Assembly: GCF_040024445.1 (NCBI RefSeq)
Contig: NZ_CP157276.1
Span: 1,984,001-2,048,000, forward strand
Length of the DNA stretch: 64,000 bases
Direction of reading: 5' to 3'
Source: Prescottella soli
GTDB taxonomy: Bacteria > Actinomycetota > Actinomycetes > Mycobacteriales > Mycobacteriaceae
A program made the position numbers and the translations under genes. Shown piece by piece: positions 1 to 7,289 of the stretch; the first letter of the stretch is position 1, and each line of letters opens with the position of its first letter. Below the pieces are notes generated by a model. That model was not told the DNA's origin, did no database searches, and worked only from the letters and a program-made list of their open reading frames with translations.

Positions 1-228
1 TCGGCGCGGGGCGCACGGAATGCGCCAGCAATGCCAACGACGGCAACACCGTCTCCGGGTTGGGGTCGGAGGTCAGAAGCAGCAGCTCCACTCAACCTCA
101 CTCTCTTGCGCCGCGAATGCCGGCGAAGGGCCGACACCGAGTGGACCGACGTTCTCGTTCGCGCACAGATTAGCGCGAGATCGCACCTTACCGCCGCACC
201 GGTACCTGGCAGGGCCGGTAAGAATGGT
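1..228. other. left-edge region without a supported gene
   Basis: No convincing coding sequence is seen here. The long frame that runs into lmeA from position 31 has no signal-like start and unusual composition, so this stretch is read as the upstream region of lmeA. A gene transcribed leftward could begin beyond the window edge. Confidence 0.4.
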
Positions 229-1014
229 GTGGTGCGGAAACTGATCATCGGACTGGTGTGCCTCGTCGGACTCGCCGTCGTCGTCGACTTCGGCGCCGCC
301 GCCTACTCCGAGTACCGCGTCTCGCGTGCCCTGCGCGAGGGCGGCTCCCTGCCCGCCGATCCCGAGGTCACCATCCACGGCTTCCCGTTCCTCACCCAGG
401 CCTGGAACGGCAAGTACGACAACGTCGAGGTCCGCGCCCGCCAGGTGCCGCAGGAGATGATCGGCGACGTGACGATCGAGGCGACACTGAACGGGGTGTC
501 GGTTCCGGCGTCATCGCTGCTCGACGGATCCGTCCGCGAGGTCCCGGTGGACCACCTCGAGGGCCGGATGATGATCGACGCAACCGACCTGGGCAAGTTC
601 CTCGGCATCCCCGACCTGCAGGTTTCCGCGCCGCCTGCGGACAAGTCCGACGGCACCGGCGGGTCCGGCGGGTCCGGTTCCCCGACCACCGGGGGCATCG
701 TGTTCACCGGCACCGTGCCGGTGGGTCCGCTGCAGAAGTCGGTCAGCGTCCAGGCCGACCTGGTGCTGCGCGGTGAGCAGTTGGTGATCGTCGCGACCGA
801 CTTCTACTTCGGTCCCGAGGGCGAGGCCAAATTCACCGTGCCGACGCCGCTGCGACAGGGCGTGCTCGACCTGTTCACCAAGACGATCGACCCGCAGGCA
901 CTGCCGTTCGGTGTCAGGCCCACCGACGTGTACGCCGAAGGCTCGCAGATCGTGATCGAGGGAACCGGCGACAATGTGATCGTCAATCTGGACGAATTGC
1001 AGGCGAAGCTGTGA
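229..1014 (+). CDS. lmeA: LmeA-family phospholipid-binding protein (DUF2993)
   Basis: The protein (261 aa) begins with a hydrophobic membrane anchor (LIIGLVCLVGLAVVV, about residues 4-19) followed by the DUF2993 fold with the conserved stretch FPFLTQAWNGKYDNVEV. In mycobacteria LmeA (Rv0817c) is a periplasmic lipid-binding protein that supports lipomannan mannan elongation; the same role is inferred here. The GTG at 229 (or 232) is chosen because it places the signal anchor at the N terminus; the frame is open back to 31 but that extension looks non-coding. A Gly/Ser-rich linker interrupts the middle of the domain. The stop overlaps the thioredoxin start by 4 bases, and the order lmeA-thioredoxin-cysA2-sseC matches M. 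tuberculosis. Confidence 0.85.
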   Translation: MVRKLIIGLVCLVGLAVVVDFGAAAYSEYRVSRALREGGSLPADPEVTIHGFPFLTQAWNGKYDNVEVRARQVPQEMIGDVTIEATLNGVSVPASSLLDGSVREVPVDHLEGRMMIDATDLGKFLGIPDLQVSAPPADKSDGTGGSGGSGSPTTGGIVFTGTVPVGPLQKSVSVQADLVLRGEQLVIVATDFYFGPEGEAKFTVPTPLRQGVLDLFTKTIDPQALPFGVRPTDVYAEGSQIVIEGTGDNVIVNLDELQAKL

Positions 1015-1484
1015 CCGCCCTCCTGATCCTGGCTGTCGCGGTCGTCGCCACCCTCGCGGTCGGGCTCGCGTTGCGCAGCCGCTCGGGCAAGGTCCGGGCC
1101 TCCGGCCCCGTCCCGACCGCGGCCGTCGACGACGAGCGCCTCGTGCGTCTCGCGGAGGCCGGCGTCGGCGCGACCGGGCGACCGATCGTGCTCCATTTCT
1201 CCGCGGACTGGTGCGGCCCGTGCGCCGCGGTCCGGCGCGTGATCGGACAGGTCCTCAGCAAGCTCGAGGCGGGTACCCCCGACGACCCGGCGGCCACCGA
1301 GATCGAGCTCGACATCGACGAGAATCCGTCCCTGGCAAAGAGTCTCGGCGTCCTGTCGCTGCCGACCACGTTCATCCTCGACGGCGAGCTGACCGAACGC
1401 TTCCGAATCTCCGGAGTGCCGTCGGCCGCGGACCTCGAGTCGGCCCTCGTGCCTCTTCTCGAACCGGGACAACCCAAATCCTGA
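1011..1484 (+). CDS. thiX: membrane-anchored thioredoxin-fold protein (ThiX-like)
   Basis: A thioredoxin-fold protein of 157 aa with the redox motif WCGPC (Cys68 and Cys71) and the cis-proline region LPTTFI. An N-terminal hydrophobic segment (residues 2-21) suggests tethering to the membrane with the redox domain outside. It is the positional counterpart of Rv0816c. The GTG start at 1011 overlaps the lmeA stop (GTGA), so translation is probably coupled. Its substrate is unknown; it sits just before sulfur-transfer genes and may reduce a partner such as the following DUF4395 membrane protein, which is inference. Confidence 0.88.
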   Translation: MTALLILAVAVVATLAVGLALRSRSGKVRASGPVPTAAVDDERLVRLAEAGVGATGRPIVLHFSADWCGPCAAVRRVIGQVLSKLEAGTPDDPAATEIELDIDENPSLAKSLGVLSLPTTFILDGELTERFRISGVPSAADLESALVPLLEPGQPKS

Positions 1485-1493
1485 AAAACCAGG

Positions 1494-1499
1494 TACGCT
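1494..1499 (+). promoter_or_regulatory. -10 hexamer of leaderless promoter for the polycysteine leader
   Basis: TACGCT fits the actinobacterial TANNNT -10 element. It ends 7 bases before the GTG at 1507, which places the transcription start at or next to that GTG. Confidence 0.6.
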
Positions 1500-1506
1500 C
1501 CACCAC

Positions 1507-1593
1507 GTGTACGCCAACCACGAGCTGATGCTCACCCGTCGCCGCGCAGTCGACCTGTGCCGCCTCGGTGGTTGTTGCTGTCCCTGCTGTTGA
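1507..1593 (+). CDS. polycysteine leader peptide (cysteine-responsive uORF)
   Basis: A 28-codon reading frame starts at GTG 1507 and ends at TGA 1591-1593. Its C terminus is DLCRLGGCCCPCC, with six Cys in the last eleven residues. The start lies 7 bases after a -10 hexamer, so it should be translated from a leaderless mRNA. Mycobacteria have leaderless polycysteine sORFs of this form that act as cysteine-responsive attenuators of sulfur operons, including one ahead of the cysA2 homolog. Here it precedes DUF4395, cysA2 and sseC. A CTCCT at 1610-1614, 17 bases past the leader stop, is complementary to the AGGAG (1724-1728) before DUF4395, so Shine-Dalgarno sequestration relieved by stalling is plausible; that pairing is inference. 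Confidence 0.82.
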   Translation: MYANHELMLTRRRAVDLCRLGGCCCPCC

Positions 1594-1736
1594 TCACGCA
1601 GACGGTCGACTCCTCTCTGTTCCAGCGTTCTCGCTGACGGTCCCCGCCCGTGATCGGTGAAATCCCGAAATCCGGTTCTTGCCGCGCCGTCACGCCGGCA
1701 TGTCACAGCACTCGGTAACCCGCAGGAGCACTTCCG

Positions 1737-2204
1737 ATGTCCACACCTACTCTCTCGACTCAGCAGGTCGACGTGCGCGGCCCGCGGTTCGCCGCGTGGA
1801 TCACCACCGCGGTCCTGGTCGTCGTGCTGGCCCTGTCCACGGTCTCGACCCTCGCGGCCGGGCTGTTGCTGGCCGTCCAGGCCGTCGTGTTCGCCGTCGG
1901 CGCCGTCGCCGGACCGCGGCGCAGCCCGTACGGGCAGCTGTTCGCGCACCTGGTCGCGCCGCGGCTAGGTCCGACCGTCGAACGCGAGCCCGTCCCGCCG
2001 CTGCGGTTCGCGCAGCTGGTGGGCCTGGTCTTCGCGGTAATCGGCACCGCCGCGTTCCTTCTGGGCGCGGGCCTGGTCGGCGGAATCGCCACCGGTTTCG
2101 CACTGTTCGCGGCACTGCTCAACGCCGCGTTCGGCATCTGCCTCGGCTGCCAGCTCTATCCGCTGGTCTCGCGACTCCGCGGCGCGACGCCGCATCCGGC
2201 CTGA
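1737..2204 (+). CDS. DUF4395 integral membrane protein
   Basis: The protein (155 aa) has about four hydrophobic segments (roughly residues 17-50, 90-108 and 115-142) and a CLGC motif near residue 138, typical of DUF4395 proteins found next to thioredoxins and rhodaneses. ATG 1737 follows AGGAG with 8 bases between. It is the first full gene after the polycysteine leader and leads the cysA2-sseC genes. The paired cysteines could carry thiol or persulfide chemistry across the membrane together with the upstream thioredoxin; no activity can be assigned from sequence. Confidence 0.8.
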   Translation: MSTPTLSTQQVDVRGPRFAAWITTAVLVVVLALSTVSTLAAGLLLAVQAVVFAVGAVAGPRRSPYGQLFAHLVAPRLGPTVEREPVPPLRFAQLVGLVFAVIGTAAFLLGAGLVGGIATGFALFAALLNAAFGICLGCQLYPLVSRLRGATPHPA

Positions 2205-2298
2205 CCAGCACCACAGCTTTTCCACCCGCACGGGTCTCGCACCCGCGCAGCGTTCCCACGCTTGTCTCCACGCCGTACCGAACCCGAAAGGACAACCC

Positions 2299-3132
2299 AT
2301 GGCTCGCTCCGACGTCCTGGTCTCCGCAGACTGGGCAGAGCAGAACCTCAACGCCCCCAAGACCGTCTTCATCGAGGTCGACGAGGACACCGCCGCGTAC
2401 GACGGCGGCCACATCGAGGGCGCGATCAAGCTCGACTGGCGCAAGGATCTGCAGGACGGCGTCCGCCGCGACTTCCTGAACCAGGAGCAGTTCTCCGCCC
2501 TGCTGTCCGCGAAGGGCGTCGCCAACGACGACACCGTGGTGCTCTACGGCGGCAACAACAACTGGTTCGCGGCCTACGCCTACTGGTACTTCAAGCTGTA
2601 CGGCCACCAGGACATCAAGCTGATCGACGGTGGGCGCAAGAAGTGGGAGCTCGACGGCCGTCCGCTGTCGAAGGAGACCGTCACCCGCCCGGCCACCGAG
2701 TACCAGGCCGCCGCGGCCGACACCTCGATCCGCGCCTTCCGCGACGACGTGATCGCCGCGATCGGCTCCGCGAACCTGGTCGACGTGCGCTCCCCCGACG
2801 AGTACTCCGGCAAGATCCTCGCGCCGGCGCACCTGCCGCAGGAGCAGGCGCAGCAGCGCGGTCACGTCCCGGGCGCCATCAACATCCCGTGGAGCACCAC
2901 CGCGAACGAGGACGGTACCTTCAAGTCCGACGCGGACCTCGCGAAGCTGTACGCGGACAAGGGATTCGACGAATCCAAGGACACCATCGCCTACTGCCGC
3001 ATCGGCGAGCGCTCGAGCCACACCTGGTTCGTGCTGCAGGAGATCCTCGGCAAGCAGAACGTGAAGAACTACGACGGCAGCTGGGTCGAGTACGGCTCGC
3101 TGGTCGGCGCACCGATCGAGTTGGGAGCATAA
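2299..3132 (+). CDS. cysA2: thiosulfate/3-mercaptopyruvate sulfurtransferase, two rhodanese domains
   Basis: Length 277 aa, the usual size for actinobacterial CysA2/SseA-type sulfurtransferases. Two rhodanese domains are visible: an inactive N-terminal one (to about residue 125) and an active C-terminal one. The C-terminal loop AYCRIGERSSH carries catalytic Cys233. The family transfers sulfane sulfur from thiosulfate or mercaptopyruvate to thiol acceptors in the cytoplasm. GAAAGGAC before ATG 2299 serves as ribosome binding site. It is followed 5 bases later by sseC, and its expression is probably set by the upstream cysteine leader. Confidence 0.93.
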   Translation: MARSDVLVSADWAEQNLNAPKTVFIEVDEDTAAYDGGHIEGAIKLDWRKDLQDGVRRDFLNQEQFSALLSAKGVANDDTVVLYGGNNNWFAAYAYWYFKLYGHQDIKLIDGGRKKWELDGRPLSKETVTRPATEYQAAAADTSIRAFRDDVIAAIGSANLVDVRSPDEYSGKILAPAHLPQEQAQQRGHVPGAINIPWSTTANEDGTFKSDADLAKLYADKGFDESKDTIAYCRIGERSSHTWFVLQEILGKQNVKNYDGSWVEYGSLVGAPIELGA

Positions 3133-3137
3133 GAGAT

Positions 3138-3443
3138 ATGTGCGGAGCACCTGTTCAGACCCAGACCCTGCCCGCGGGCGTCGACGTCGAGAAGGAAACC
3201 GTCATCACCGGCCGCGTCCTGGCCGCTGACGGCCAGCCGGTGGGCGGCGCGTTCGTGCGCCTGCTCGACGGCACCGACGAGTTCACGGCCGAGGTCGTCG
3301 CGTCCGCGACGGGCGACTTCCGCTTCTTCGCCGCCCCCGGCGACTGGAAGGTGCGTGCACTGTCCAGCTCCGGCAACGGCGACGTGCGGATCAACCCGTC
3401 GAGCGCCGGCGTCCACAACGTCGACGTGACCGTCGCCAAGTAG
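3138..3443 (+). CDS. sseC: DUF1416 protein (SseC-like)
   Basis: A 101-aa protein starting MCGAP, with an Ig-like/carboxypeptidase-regulatory-like beta domain (TVITGRVLAADGQPVGGAFV) typical of DUF1416. These small proteins are always found behind CysA2-type sulfurtransferases (Rv0814c, SseC2) and are assumed to work in sulfur metabolism; the biochemical role is unknown. The N-terminal Cys2 is conserved in the family and could accept sulfur. ATG 3138 lies 5 bases after the cysA2 stop; a strong hairpin terminator follows. Confidence 0.9.
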   Translation: MCGAPVQTQTLPAGVDVEKETVITGRVLAADGQPVGGAFVRLLDGTDEFTAEVVASATGDFRFFAAPGDWKVRALSSSGNGDVRINPSSAGVHNVDVTVAK

Positions 3444-3461
3444 GCCGACACCCGAATCTGC

Positions 3462-3494
3462 GTGGGGCCCACTCCGATACGGAGTGGGCCTCAC
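3462..3494. terminator. bidirectional hairpin terminator
   Basis: A 14-bp stem with a single G-T wobble (3462-3475 with 3481-3494) closes a 5-base loop. It sits between the convergent sseC and cutinase-like genes and is followed by a TTTCG tract on the plus side. Confidence 0.75.
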
Positions 3495-3503
3495 GTCGTT
3501 TCG

Positions 3504-4808
3504 TCAGCCGGACGACCCCGCTGAACCTGTCGAGGCTGCCGAAGCTTCCGAGCCGGCCGAACCGGTCGGCGTCTGCGAGACGTCGTTACGCGCCAGACCG
3601 CTGATCCAGTCGACGAGCTTCTCGCTGTCGCCGAACAAGGGGGCGGGGCCAGGGAGCCAGTACAGCAGGTGCTGGATCGCGCCCAGGAAGATATACGGCC
3701 CGAGGATCAGGTCGACGATGCCGCGGTTGTCCTCGACGAACCCGGCGCCCTCGGCGGCCAGCTTGGCCCGAACGACGTCGGCGCCCGGGCCGCGCGCCCA
3801 GGCCTCCAGTGCCGCAATCCGTTCCGGCGTGGCCGCTGCCGTCGCCGCGTCGTCCCGATACGTCTGGTCGGCGACCATCCGCAGCACGTCGAGCAGCGAC
3901 TCGTCGGACGTGAACCAGTTCTCGCGCGTGACGATGTGCGCGATCGCGCGGGCCGACATCTGCGAGACCACCCGACCGAAGTCGGCGAACGTCTGCACCG
4001 GGTTCAGCAGGGTGAACCGCATCTGCCCGAGGACCCCGAGGGCGAGTTCGAGGACGGCGATGTCCGGCGGAGCATCACACGCGATGTCGTATGGGCGGCA
4101 GTCGTAGAGGATCTTGCCCTCGAGGGCGCCGTAGTCCGCCGGCTCCGACGACATGAACCCGCCACCGCCGGGCCCGGGCTCCCCCAGCGACGGGGTGCCC
4201 GCGGGCCGGTACGGATCGCCGACGAGGGCTACGCCCGCGATGTCGTCCGCGGTCACCGTCGCCGAGGCGTCGCGGTGGCCGAGTTCGCGGGCGACCCGCT
4301 CGGTGACCTCGCCGCCGACGCTGTACCCGAGCAGGACGAACCGGGTGGCGTCGCCGCACTGCGCCTTCTTCTCGTCGAGGATGCGGTTGGTCGATGCCAC
4401 GCCCGCCGCCACCGAATCCTGATAGGTGGGCACGTCCTCGAGGACACCCACGCCGTACGTCGACGGATACGGCACGTACATCCAGCCGACGGTGCCCGGC
4501 TGGTCCCGGTTGGCCTCGCCCAGCGGAACGGTGACGTTCGAGAGCCAGTTGGCCCACGGCACGCGTTCCTTGTCGTCGAAGGGGTCGCGGTCGACGGTCG
4601 AGTCCGTGGCCCCGGACACCGCGAGCACCAGGATGTCGGGGCAGCCGTCGCCGTAGTTGTCGGCGTTCTTCACCGGACCGTTCTGCGACCCCGACCCCGA
4701 CCCGGACCCGGACGAACCGGCGCTCTCGGCGGCGGAAGGCGCCGCCGAAACGAACAGCGACGACACGACCGCACCGGCCAGCGCGGCCACCATCCCCCGA
4801 CGACCCAT
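3504..4808 (-). CDS. secreted cutinase-like serine hydrolase
   Basis: Predicted secreted protein of 434 aa. The signal peptide MGRRGMVAALAG...SAAPSAA is followed by a Gly/Ser-rich linker and an alpha/beta-hydrolase domain that opens CPDILVLAVSGA, as in cutinase-like (Culp) proteins. The nucleophile elbow is LGYSVGGEV (Ser about residue 163). Paired cysteines (CPDI, CRPYDIACD) fit cutinase-type disulfides. The family hydrolyses esters outside the cell; the natural substrate is not predictable. ATG 4808 is chosen over the longer frame (to 4931) because it gives a clean signal peptide and has GGAGGT 6 bases upstream. The C terminus ends in a low-complexity Ser/Ala/Gly tail. Confidence 0.85.
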   Translation of the reverse strand: MGRRGMVAALAGAVVSSLFVSAAPSAAESAGSSGSGSGSGSQNGPVKNADNYGDGCPDILVLAVSGATDSTVDRDPFDDKERVPWANWLSNVTVPLGEANRDQPGTVGWMYVPYPSTYGVGVLEDVPTYQDSVAAGVASTNRILDEKKAQCGDATRFVLLGYSVGGEVTERVARELGHRDASATVTADDIAGVALVGDPYRPAGTPSLGEPGPGGGGFMSSEPADYGALEGKILYDCRPYDIACDAPPDIAVLELALGVLGQMRFTLLNPVQTFADFGRVVSQMSARAIAHIVTRENWFTSDESLLDVLRMVADQTYRDDAATAAATPERIAALEAWARGPGADVVRAKLAAEGAGFVEDNRGIVDLILGPYIFLGAIQHLLYWLPGPAPLFGDSEKLVDWISGLARNDVSQTPTGSAGSEASAASTGSAGSSG

Positions 4809-4959
4809 CGACACCTCCGACGTGTTCACCCCCGCAGGCGTGACAGTTCGCGATTCGTTCAGTTTCCGAAGCACCGTACTACCGCGGTGGGCGCATCGAT
4901 CGGAATTGACCGAGATGGCAGGGCGAACCACCGATTTCGGACGATCCAGGGGTCCGGTC

Positions 4960-4965
4960 TAAGAT
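4960..4965 (+). promoter_or_regulatory. possible -10 hexamer for the small membrane peptide
   Basis: TAAGAT ends 7 bases before an in-frame GTG at 4973. If used, translation would begin at 4973 from a leaderless message rather than at ATG 4964, which the hexamer overlaps. Confidence 0.4.
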
Positions 4966-5071
4966 GACCCTCGTGGTCATTTTCTTCGAGGTTATGCTTG
5001 TCCTTGCCGCCATCCTGATCACCTGGTTCTCGCTGTATGTCGTGTACCGGTTGGTCACCGACAAGCCGTGA
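4964..5071 (+). CDS. 35-residue single-span membrane peptide
   Basis: ATG 4964 opens a 35-codon frame that encodes an almost entirely hydrophobic helix ([19 protein letters not shown]) and ends LVTDKP. Its stop overlaps the GTG of the next gene (GTGA at 5068-5071), the usual sign of a translated, coupled upstream gene. An in-frame GTG at 4973 preceded by a -10-like hexamer is an alternative start giving 32 aa. No function is recognised; a role linked to the nitrobindin-like protein is inference. Confidence 0.65.
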   Translation: MTLVVIFFEVMLVLAAILITWFSLYVVYRLVTDKP

Positions 5072-5775
5072 GCCAGGATCCCGACGCGGGCAACGATTCG
5101 ACGCCCGCGCAGCCTGACGACACCCAGTCGCACGTTGTCCGAGGCAGCGGCGACCGGGCGGTTGCCAATGCCGAGGAGCGAGCCAAGGAGACGGCGGGGC
5201 GCAACATCGCGAACCTGCCGGATCTGCCGCTGCCCGACGACACCGCGAATCTGCGGTTCGGGCCCGATCTGCACCCCGGCATGCTCGCACTACTGCCGCT
5301 GGTCGGCGTGTGGCGCGGCGAGGGCGAGGGCCACGATCCGGAAACCGGCGACTACCCGTTCGGCCAGCAGATCGTCGTGTCACACGACGGCGGCAACTAT
5401 CTGACCTGGGAGTCCCGCTCCTGGCGTCTCGACGCCGACGGCGCGTACGTGGGTCCCGATCAGCGTGAGAGCGGCTACTGGCGTGTCGCCGGCGACGGCA
5501 TCCCCGGCAGCACCAACGAAGAGGTCATCGAACTCCTCCTCACGCATGCGTCGGGCGTCGTCGAGCTGTTCTACGGCCAGGCACTCACGCAGTCGTCGTG
5601 GGAACTCGCGACCGACGTCGTGATCCGCAGCGAGTCCGGCGAGCTGATCGGTGGCGCCAAGCGCCTCTACGGCATCGTCGAGGGCGGCGACCTGGCCTAC
5701 GTCGAGGAGCGTGTCGTCGCGGACGGCCCCCTCGAGCCCCGGTTCTCTGCGCGCCTCTCGCGCTACATCGGCTGA
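5068..5775 (+). CDS. nitrobindin-like heme-binding beta-barrel protein (FABP-like)
   Basis: The protein is 235 aa with a disordered acidic N-terminal 60 residues, then a lipocalin-like ten-strand barrel starting [14 protein letters not shown], the family hallmark GxWxGxG. It is the counterpart of Rv0813c, classed with bacterial and human nitrobindins that bind ferric heme and convert peroxynitrite. A role in handling reactive nitrogen species is family-based inference. The GTG start overlaps the stop of the upstream membrane peptide. The C terminus [10 protein letters not shown] closes the barrel. Confidence 0.88.
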   Translation: MSQDPDAGNDSTPAQPDDTQSHVVRGSGDRAVANAEERAKETAGRNIANLPDLPLPDDTANLRFGPDLHPGMLALLPLVGVWRGEGEGHDPETGDYPFGQQIVVSHDGGNYLTWESRSWRLDADGAYVGPDQRESGYWRVAGDGIPGSTNEEVIELLLTHASGVVELFYGQALTQSSWELATDVVIRSESGELIGGAKRLYGIVEGGDLAYVEERVVADGPLEPRFSARLSRYIG

Positions 5776-6222
5776 ACTAGCCTCACGAACAGCAGCGACC
5801 CCCGAGCCGTCCACTGGCGACGCTCGGGGCGTCGTGCGTGGAGTTCCGGTCTGGACACGACCGGACGACTCGGGGGTCGGGTAGCTGCCTGGGATTCGCC
5901 AGCCGCGGTGCAGGCGAGCCGATGGCTCGCTCCGCAGGCTCCGCTCGCGCGAATTCCGAGAGCATCGTGGCTAGCTGACAGCCACCTCACGTGTCCGTTT
6001 GTCATTCAACTTCAGACCACCTCCTTCCTCGTGTACGCCCGAAGCTACGCCCGGCCCGAACACTCGGCAACGGGTTTTTCGGTGGAAGTGACCCACGAAA
6101 CGAACGAGCCCCGTCCTGGACGCTTCCAGGACGGGGCTCGATTCCTTGCTGCAATGCCCTGAACGGGAGTTCACGGCACGTTTTCACGGTCGGACCGTGT
6201 CGTGAATTCCCGTTCGGCGGTA
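5776..6222. other. 447-bp intergenic region with hairpins
   Basis: No plausible gene is seen. It contains two competing hairpins at 5797-5878 (a stem CCCGAGC/GCTCGGG at 5801-5828, and a longer-range 10-bp pairing of 5797-5806 with 5869-5878) and a strong hairpin at 6106-6139. Short frames here have no ribosome binding site or protein-like composition. Confidence 0.6.
6106..6139. terminator. hairpin terminator after the secreted DUF11-like gene
   Basis: A perfect 14-bp stem (6106-6119 with 6126-6139) encloses a 6-base loop. On the minus strand it lies about 84 bases beyond the stop at 6223 and is followed by a T-rich run; it may also stop plus-strand transcription. Confidence 0.65.
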
Positions 6223-7008
6223 CTAGCTGGCGCTCTTGAGAACGTTGCTGATGATGTCGCCGATGAAGCCGGCCGGGTTCTCGATGATCGCCGAGCCGGC
6301 CGACCCGGTGGTGCCGCCTGCACCGTCGGAAGATCCGAAGCCCAGGTTCGCCGATCCGGTGGTCACGGTCTCGCCGGGGTTCTGCGGGCGGATCGTGGTG
6401 TAGGCGCCGATCGGGTTGAACTTCTGGGTCGAGCCGAAGAGGTTGACGTTGAAGCTGACGCCGCTGTCGAGGTGGGCCCCGACCTTGGCGTCCTGCGGCA
6501 CGAGGTACTGGAGTTCGACGGTCACGGTCTTGCTACCCGTCGTCGACAGCGCCCAGCCGGCGCCGTTCTCGACGCTGACCGTCCCGTTGGCCGCGTCGAC
6601 GACCGCACTGACGGGCTCCGTCTTCTGGCCGCCGATCAGGTGCCACGCATTGACCTTGGCACTGCCCTGGACGTAAGTGAATCCGGCGGGATGGTGGTCG
6701 ATGACCTTGGCCAGGTACCGGTCGGGGTGGCCGGTGAGCGAGAACGTCGTCCGATAGGTCACCTTCTGACCGGGTGCGACGGAGCCGCCGACGACCTCCT
6801 TGGTGACCTTGATGTTGTCAGTCGTCTTCGTGGCCGAACTGGGGTATTCACCCGCGTTCTCACCAGCGCTGCCGGAGGAACCGAGCGATCCGAGCGAACC
6901 GGTTGCCGGTGCGGCGAAGGCCGTACCCGCTCCGAGTCCGATTCCTCCCGCGAGCACGGCCGCGGCGGCAACGGAGGCCGCGACGCGGCGAGACAGAGGT
7001 CGAGACAT
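6223..7008 (-). CDS. secreted protein with DUF11-like beta-sandwich domain, paralog 1
   Basis: This 261-aa protein has a Sec signal peptide (MSRPLSRRVAASVAAAAVLA, cleavage near AFAAPA), a Gly/Ser-rich linker, and one beta-sandwich domain resembling DUF11/isopeptide-type surface modules (VTYRTTFSLTGHPDRYLAKVIDHHPAGF). It ends with a short helix, PAGFIGDIISNVLKSAS. A paralog with the same layout lies at 33378-34100. ATG 7008 is preferred because GGAG lies 9 bases upstream; the frame extends to 7071. Two KstR-like palindromes lie upstream (7057-7070 and 7238-7251), suggesting sterol-linked control. The function is unknown. Confidence 0.82.
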   Translation of the reverse strand: MSRPLSRRVAASVAAAAVLAGGIGLGAGTAFAAPATGSLGSLGSSGSAGENAGEYPSSATKTTDNIKVTKEVVGGSVAPGQKVTYRTTFSLTGHPDRYLAKVIDHHPAGFTYVQGSAKVNAWHLIGGQKTEPVSAVVDAANGTVSVENGAGWALSTTGSKTVTVELQYLVPQDAKVGAHLDSGVSFNVNLFGSTQKFNPIGAYTTIRPQNPGETVTTGSANLGFGSSDGAGGTTGSAGSAIIENPAGFIGDIISNVLKSAS

Positions 7009-7056
7009 GTACCAATCTCCTTCGTTCGTCCTGACGAGGGGGAAATCAGGATGGTG

Positions 7057-7070
7057 TAGAACACGTTCCA
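7057..7070. promoter_or_regulatory. KstR-like box 1
   Basis: TAGAACACGTTCCA matches the mycobacterial/rhodococcal KstR pattern TnnAACnnGTTnnA. It is centred about 55 bases upstream of the ATG at 7008. Confidence 0.5.
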
Positions 7071-7237
7071 ATATCGACTCGCCAAACTGCGCATACCGTG
7101 CACATTTCGGTGAATGCGATCACATGATGCCACCAATCCGGACGTTCGTCCAAAGATGCAGGACAGCAGGTAGCGGCACATTTTACGGACCGAAACATGT
7201 AACAGTCGACATGGCCTTTACGATTATCGGCCGAAAG

Positions 7238-7251
7238 TAGAACGCGTTACA
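7238..7251. promoter_or_regulatory. KstR-like box 2
   Basis: TAGAACGCGTTACA also matches TnnAACnnGTTnnA. It lies 180 bases further from the secreted-protein gene, in the AT-richer stretch 7080-7260 between that gene and cydC. Confidence 0.4.
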
Positions 7252-7289
7252 GTATGACGGATCCGTGAGGGCTGAGCCGTTAGCCGTGG

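Noticed and set aside
4681-4740. Tandem GACCCCGACCC-type repeat
   Set aside because: It encodes the Gly/Ser linker of the cutinase-like protein and is a coding low-complexity tract, not a DNA repeat element.
5860-5960. Possible structured RNA or tRNA-like segment after the nitrobindin-like gene
   Set aside because: No acceptor/T-loop/anticodon arrangement could be drawn; only simple inverted repeats are present.
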